Below are positions 16,003 through 20,056 of a stretch of DNA of 20,056 nt, piece by piece. A program made the position numbers and the translations under genes. Position 1 is the first letter of the stretch. Every line of letters starts with the position of its first letter. The stretch is taken from the NCBI GenBank assembly GCA_900550135.1, contig URQO01000034.1:1-20056 (forward strand). Direction: 5' to 3'. The stretch is from an uncultured Eubacterium sp. GTDB lineage: Bacteria; Bacillota; Clostridia; Lachnospirales; Lachnospiraceae. The notes below the pieces were generated by a model. That model was not told the DNA's origin. It did no database searches and saw nothing but the letters and a program-made list of their open reading frames with translations.

Positions 16003-16036
16003 TTGACACGTCACATTTTATATGTATAATATAAAA
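16003..16036 (+). promoter_or_regulatory. strong sigma-A promoter with overlapping inverted repeat, upstream of the Rpn-type gene
   Basis: TTGACA (16003-16008), 16 bases and TATAAT (16025-16030) match consensus in both boxes. A perfect 8-bp inverted repeat TTTTATAT / ATATAAAA (16016-16023 with 16029-16036) brackets the -10 box and could be an operator. AT-richness may also explain it. It begins two bases after the GH25 gene ends. Confidence 0.7.
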
Positions 16037-16067
16037 TACATACAAAAAGTGATGAAAGGCGTGCTAT

Positions 16068-16880
16068 ATGAAAAATTATAAAGAGTTGAATATAACTGAT
16101 CAATTTATTTTTGCAAAGGTAATGAGTAACAAAAACTTGTGTAAAGCTATGTTGGAAAAAATTTTAAATATTAAGATAAGAGATATAGAATATCTAGATT
16201 ATGAAGATACTATTCAACTAGCAGTTGATTCTAAAGGAATACGGCTTGACATATATGTGGAAGATGAAGCAGGTACAGTATTTAATTTGGAGATGCAGAC
16301 TACAAATTATTCAGAATTGCCAAAAAGGTCCAGATATTATCAGGGCATCATAGACTTAAATATGGTTGAAAAAGGCGAACCATATGATATACTAAAAGAA
16401 AGTTATGTCATATTTATTTGTACTTTTGATTTGTTTGGAAAAAACAGAAGTATTTATGAATTTGAAAATTTGTGTGTAGACGATTCAAACGTCAGGCTAA
16501 AAGATGGAACTCATAAAATGTTTCTGAACACAAAGGGAGATAAAAATGGCATAGATAAAGAACTAAAGGCTTTGTTAAATTATTTCGATGGCAAGGAACC
16601 GGATAGCAAACTTACAAGACAAATTGATAAAAAGGTTGCTGAAGCCAGAAACAATGAAAAATGGAGGCGAGAGTATATGTCATGGCAAATGGAAATGAAT
16701 CAAAAATATAGGGATGGACAAAAAGAAGGGATAGCGATAGGAGTGAAGCAAGCTACAAAGAGTGTAAATCAACTTACTAAAATCTTGCTGTCAGAAAAAA
16801 GATATGAAGATTTGGAGAAAGCTTCAAGTGATAGTGAATATCAAAAACAACTTATGAAAAAGTATAATATTATAAAATAA
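16068..16880 (+). CDS. Rpn family recombination-promoting nuclease / PD-(D/E)XK transposase-like protein
   Basis: The 270-residue protein has the standard start of the family, with NITDQFIFAKVMSNKNLCKAML. The nuclease core has D61 in GIRLDIYV and E75-x-Q77 in FNLEMQT, the Rpn version of PD-(D/E)XK. SRYYQGIIDLN and the ESYVIFICTFDLFG strand follow. The C-terminal half is helical, ending in a DGQKEGIAIGVKQA linker like the one in the partial gene at the window start. E. coli Rpn proteins promote RecA-independent recombination and act as DNA endonucleases; these proteins spread widely but are poorly understood. Both catalytic positions are kept, so it may be active. AAAGG lies upstream. It is monocistronic and convergent with the XRE gene. 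Confidence 0.82.
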   Translation: MKNYKELNITDQFIFAKVMSNKNLCKAMLEKILNIKIRDIEYLDYEDTIQLAVDSKGIRLDIYVEDEAGTVFNLEMQTTNYSELPKRSRYYQGIIDLNMVEKGEPYDILKESYVIFICTFDLFGKNRSIYEFENLCVDDSNVRLKDGTHKMFLNTKGDKNGIDKELKALLNYFDGKEPDSKLTRQIDKKVAEARNNEKWRREYMSWQMEMNQKYRDGQKEGIAIGVKQATKSVNQLTKILLSEKRYEDLEKASSDSEYQKQLMKKYNIIK

Positions 16881-16884
16881 CAAT

Positions 16885-16923
16885 AAAAAAGAATTTTGAA
16901 AAAAGTTTCAAAATTCTTTTTTT
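16885..16923. terminator. bidirectional intrinsic terminator
   Basis: A 17-bp perfect stem (AAAAAAGAATTTTGAAA 16885-16901 / 16906-16922) with an AAAG loop has A- and T-runs on opposite sides. It serves the convergent genes ending at 16880 (+) and 16928 (-). Confidence 0.93.
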
Positions 16924-16927
16924 ATAT

Positions 16928-17224
16928 TTATTTATCCTTCATAACAGATATTAAATCCTGTAGCACCGTAATCTGCTGGAGCGTAAGACCAGCCGTATCA
17001 ATAGTTATGGAAGGCTCTTCATGGTGTACACCAAGTAGGTAATCAGCACTACAATCATACAATGTGGCAAGTGCTTTTAAATTCTCCAAACTGGGTGTTC
17101 GCTCACCGGTTTCGTACCCGGAAACAATGGAGGGAGAAACATCTAAAAGTTTGGCCAGTTCCTTCTGAGTATATTTTTTTTCAAGACGGAGTAAACGTAA
17201 TTTCTCCGGTAAATCTTTAATCAT
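16928..17224 (-). CDS. XRE-family helix-turn-helix transcriptional regulator
   Basis: The 98-residue protein has a Cro/CI-type HTH over about residues 6-65 (KLRLLRLEKKYTQKELAKLL, DVSPSIVSGYETGERTPSLENL, ALATLYDCSADYLLG), the common one-domain chromosomal XRE pattern. The remaining 30 residues form a short helix (LTLQQITVLQDLISVMKDK), perhaps for dimerisation. It is probably a DNA-binding repressor of itself or a neighbour; the target is unknown. The ribosome site is weak (AAAGAGAAAAC on the minus strand). It converges on the Rpn-type gene through a shared terminator, and the PLC-like gene lies upstream on the same strand. Confidence 0.88.
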   Translation of the reverse strand: MIKDLPEKLRLLRLEKKYTQKELAKLLDVSPSIVSGYETGERTPSLENLKALATLYDCSADYLLGVHHEEPSITIDTAGLTLQQITVLQDLISVMKDK

Positions 17225-17334
17225 TTGTTTTCTCTTTTCTACTATAATATTTATGGTTAATATTCTTTACAGCCGGTAAGAAATTATCCATCTTTTAGCT
17301 GCTTAGATAATACGAACAAAATAAAAATGTCCAT

Positions 17335-18132
17335 TTAGTATAAATTTCCATTGAAATCACAATGAAACGCTTTAGGTAAAATGGTACCACTTAAAGCGGA
17401 AATAGTAAAGTCGTTTATAAGATTAACGGCAGTATCTACTGAATTAATCATAATATTGTATAAAATTTCAGTTTCCTTACGGCATTTTTTATTTGCCTTT
17501 GGTATAATCATATGTCCCTTTAAACTTTTATAATGAAAAGTTCCCATCATTGAAATTTTTAGAAAAGTTCTCTTAAAACAATCAGGAGCAACAAATAATT
17601 TTTTTATACGTTTCATCAGTTGAATACTTCTGTAAATATCATCACATGTAATGTCGCTATAAAAATCCTGCATGTGAACAGCAACATTGTAGTCTGTAGG
17701 AATCAGTTTATAAATCGGATAATGCTCAGGTTTGAAATTGTCTTTGCTTAAAATCAAATGTTCCAAATCTCCTTCAATTTCCACATGACCGCAACCTGTA
17801 TCTTTCATAAATTTATTTACAAAAGGATGACACATATTGTCTAGTACAAAATGGCATATAAAACCTACAATATAACTATATCGCGGGTCATTTGCGCCAT
17901 ATTGTTTAACAACGTCTGCTGCATTTTTCATGAAATCATAAACATTGTTGTGGTGAATAAAAATCCCCATTTTGGGAAGTTTTGAATTGGTTATATTAAA
18001 AAATAAAAAATCAGGCCCCTGAAGTCCAATACGAAACTCATCAGGATACTTTCTTATAATTGATTTAACTGAAGATGGCAGTTGTGAAATTACAAGTTTG
18101 CCAAATTTGTTGTGGGTATAAAGTGCCGGCAT
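17335..18132 (-). CDS. zinc-dependent phospholipase C-fold protein
   Basis: The 265-residue protein matches the Zn-dependent PLC/S1-P1 nuclease-like fold (Zn_dep_PLPC family). Its N-terminus, MPALYTHNKFG, carries a His (H7). IGLQGPDFLFF (D41), the H60-H61 pair, GFICHFVLDNMCHPF (H94, D98, H102) and CGHVEIEGDLE (H116, E120) are the likely metal ligands. No signal peptide is visible, so unlike the secreted toxins this one seems cytoplasmic. Such proteins are common in Lachnospiraceae, with unknown substrate. AAGGAGGT sits just upstream on the minus strand. The 110-base gap to the XRE gene shows no strong terminator, only a 6-bp ATTATC/GATAAT pair. Confidence 0.75.
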   Translation of the reverse strand: MPALYTHNKFGKLVISQLPSSVKSIIRKYPDEFRIGLQGPDFLFFNITNSKLPKMGIFIHHNNVYDFMKNAADVVKQYGANDPRYSYIVGFICHFVLDNMCHPFVNKFMKDTGCGHVEIEGDLEHLILSKDNFKPEHYPIYKLIPTDYNVAVHMQDFYSDITCDDIYRSIQLMKRIKKLFVAPDCFKRTFLKISMMGTFHYKSLKGHMIIPKANKKCRKETEILYNIMINSVDTAVNLINDFTISALSGTILPKAFHCDFNGNLY

Positions 18133-18284
18133 AATATACCTCCTTGAATAAAATACTAATTACAGTTTAACACAATTAAGTATAAATGATACAAAAATTA
18201 AAAAAATAAATTTACATTTTTTGGTGGTTGCAATGAGAAAAGAAAGGTGTTAATATATCAAAAGAGAACAAATGTTCGAAAGAG

Positions 18285-19619
18285 GTGAGAGCAATTAATA
18301 TTCAACAGGATATGACTATATCAGAAAAATTAAAGATTTTAACAGATGCTGCAAAGTATGATGTTGCATGTACCAGTAGTGGAGTAGACAGGTCAAATAA
18401 GGGCAAAGGTATGGGGGATGCTCATGCCTGTGGGATATGTCACACATTTGCCTCAGACGGAAGGTGTGTTTCTTTGCTAAAGATTTTATTCACAAATGAG
18501 TGTATATTTGACTGCAAGTATTGCATCAACAGGCGGTCAAATGATGTGCCAAGGGCAAGTTTTACTCCTGGTGAGGTGTGCAGACTGACCATGGAGTTTT
18601 ACAGAAGAAATTATATAGAGGGATTGTTTTTAAGTTCAGGAATTTTGAATAGTCCTGATTATACTATGAGCCTTATATATGAAACACTATACAAGTTAAG
18701 AAATGAACATAGATTTTATGGTTATATTCATGTAAAGGCAATTCCCGGCACATCACCGGAGATTATTGAAAAGATAGGTTTTCTTGCAGATAGAATGAGT
18801 ACCAATTTAGAACTTCCTACCAAGGAGGGGTTGAAACAGTTAGCACCAAACAAAAATCACAAAAATATGCTTACTTCAATGAGACAGATTCAGATTGGCT
18901 CAGGTCATTTGATTGCAGGAACAGGAGACGGCTACAGTCTTGTTACAAGGACGGGCAGAAAAAAACAGTCAGGATTTGTGCCGGCAGGACAAAGTACACA
19001 AATGATTATTGGAGCCACCCCGGAGACAGACTATCAGTTGATGACTGTTACAGAGCATATGTACAGGGAATACAAGATGAAGAGAGTGTTTTATTCGGCA
19101 TTTGTAGATGTGAATCACAATATTGACGCACCTGCATTAGTGGGTCCTAATCCATTGCTTAGAGAGCACAGACTTTATCAGGCAGATTGGCTTTTAAGAT
19201 ATTACGGATTTCAGGTCAGGGAGTTGTTAAACGAAAAACATCCCAATTTTAACGTAGTTATTGATCCAAAATGCGACTGGGCAATAAACCATTTAGAGCA
19301 GTTTCCGGTAGAGATTATGAGGGCAGATTATTATACTTTGTTAAGGATTCCGGGACTGGGAGTAAAGTCGGCAAGGCGTATAGTATCAGCAAGAAGATAC
19401 GGAGTTTTAGACTTTGACAGTCTGAAAAAGATGGGAGTAGTCTTAAAGAGAGCAGCATATTTTATTACATGCAACGGAAAGACTATGATCCCACTTAAGA
19501 TGGATAAGGATTATATTGCAAGAGCCCTGGCAGACAAAGATAGAAAGCAGATTTTTGCCATTGAAGAAGACACAACGTACAGACAGATGACGTTAATGGA
19601 TTTGGAGGTAAAGGCATGA
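18285..19619 (+). CDS. radical SAM protein with helix-hairpin-helix tail, putative DNA modification/repair
   Basis: The 444-residue protein (from GTG 18285) fits the 'putative DNA modification/repair radical SAM protein' family. The [4Fe-4S]-SAM motif is CIFDCKYC (C73, C77, C80). Four more cysteines come before it (C29, C49, C52, C61), two in CGICH. The C-terminal part has a helix-hairpin-helix, LLRIPGLGVKSARRIVSARR (about residues 350-370), a nucleic-acid binding element. The start is uncertain: AGAGGTGA at 18281-18288 overlaps the GTG, while an ATG at 18312 (MTISEKLKILTDAAKYD) matches where the conserved region begins. The stop overlaps the next gene by 4 bases, so the two proteins are made together. 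The substrate is unknown. Confidence 0.83.
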   Translation: MRAINIQQDMTISEKLKILTDAAKYDVACTSSGVDRSNKGKGMGDAHACGICHTFASDGRCVSLLKILFTNECIFDCKYCINRRSNDVPRASFTPGEVCRLTMEFYRRNYIEGLFLSSGILNSPDYTMSLIYETLYKLRNEHRFYGYIHVKAIPGTSPEIIEKIGFLADRMSTNLELPTKEGLKQLAPNKNHKNMLTSMRQIQIGSGHLIAGTGDGYSLVTRTGRKKQSGFVPAGQSTQMIIGATPETDYQLMTVTEHMYREYKMKRVFYSAFVDVNHNIDAPALVGPNPLLREHRLYQADWLLRYYGFQVRELLNEKHPNFNVVIDPKCDWAINHLEQFPVEIMRADYYTLLRIPGLGVKSARRIVSARRYGVLDFDSLKKMGVVLKRAAYFITCNGKTMIPLKMDKDYIARALADKDRKQIFAIEEDTTYRQMTLMDLEVKA

Positions 19620-20056
19620 ACAACAGCAAAAATGTTACATTAGTGTGTGATGACAGCTTTGACGGAATTATGACAGCTGTCTATGATGGGTGGGTACTTA
19701 TGAACAAAGGATGTGGTATACACATTCATCCGGGGAAAAATTATGAGCCTACTTTCTTTTCGGAGTTTATTACAATAGACACGGATTTGGACAAAGCAGT
19801 GAGAGTGGCCACATCCATTAGAGTGAAGATATCCATAGAAGCATATATGATGGTGTATAGAGCATGCATGCACTATGAGGAACAAAGGGCTGACAGTATT
19901 GTTGGTTTTTTAAAACTTGGATACAAAGTAGGAGAAAGAGTTACCAAAATGCTTGCCAATCCATATGTTATGCAGGTAATGGAATATAGCAGAAAGGCGG
20001 GCAACGAGGCACATTTATTTAAAGGATTTATTAGATTTGAAGAATTACGTGGAGGA
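19616..20056 (+). CDS. DUF4130/TIGR03915-type probable DNA metabolism protein, 3' end cut by window
   Basis: The frame stays open from the ATG at 19616 to the window end (147 codons), so it is a partial gene. GGAGGT at 19604-19609 precedes it, and its ATG overlaps the TGA of the radical SAM gene. The opening VTLVCDDSFDGIMTAVYDGW is typical of the family that accompanies this radical SAM protein. Some members of that family are fused to a uracil-DNA-glycosylase-like domain; the region that would show this lies beyond the window. The segment YRACMHYEEQRADSIVGFLKLGYKVG and ANPYVMQVMEYSRKAGNEAHLFKGFIRFEEL also fits. The role is unproven; the pairing suggests a joint nucleic-acid repair or modification function. 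Confidence 0.8.
   Translation, partial: MNNSKNVTLVCDDSFDGIMTAVYDGWVLMNKGCGIHIHPGKNYEPTFFSEFITIDTDLDKAVRVATSIRVKISIEAYMMVYRACMHYEEQRADSIVGFLKLGYKVGERVTKMLANPYVMQVMEYSRKAGNEAHLFKGFIRFEELRGG

Noticed and set aside
19640..19885. 81-residue minus-strand frame near the right edge
   Set aside because: The plus strand carries an open, family-typical frame from 19616 to the end with a ribosome site and ATGA coupling.

Overview
The window is AT-rich and bacterial. It has strong AGGAGG-type ribosome binding sites, compact operons, GatCAB, a B. subtilis-type PurF with Fe-S cysteines, Rpn-type nucleases and a trigger-factor-like lipoprotein. Together these suggest a gut-type Clostridia, most likely Lachnospiraceae. 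That placement is inference from gene content and style; no search was run. No gene-free stretch exceeds about 245 bases.

Layout. (1) 1-311 is the C-terminal end of an Rpn/PD-(D/E)XK family protein. It converges through a bidirectional terminator on a minus-strand phosphoribosyltransferase-fold gene (455-1102). (2) From 1310 comes a plus-strand housekeeping run: gatC, gatA, gatB (tRNA-dependent amidotransferase), then purF, purB and purC (purine synthesis). (3) 8855-10033 is a secreted peptidyl-prolyl isomerase lipoprotein that closes with a strong terminator. (4) 10275-14719 is a pantothenate/coenzyme A block: a DUF2520 dehydrogenase (probable PanG-type ketopantoate reductase), panB, panC, panD and coaBC. 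It has a possible structured leader, and a GC-rich, highly folded repeat element is wedged between panC and panD. (5) 14918-16000 is a secreted GH25 lysozyme with an FnIII-like tail. (6) 16068-18132 holds a second Rpn-type nuclease, a convergent XRE regulator and a Zn-dependent phospholipase C-fold protein. (7) 18285-20056 holds a radical SAM protein with a helix-hairpin-helix tail. It is translationally coupled to a partner gene cut by the window end, a predicted but little-understood nucleic-acid repair/modification pair.

How the genes work together: the pan/coa block can make 4'-phosphopantetheine from ketoisovalerate and aspartate, given a later phosphopantothenate supply by CoaA/CoaX elsewhere. 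The pur genes supply several steps to IMP and AMP. GatCAB completes Gln-tRNA and/or Asn-tRNA charging. The most unusual sequence is 12865-13063. It has a 16-bp plus 7-bp long hairpin, an outer stem that includes the panC stop codon, and two tandem 60-bp modules whose differences include two compensatory base-pair changes.
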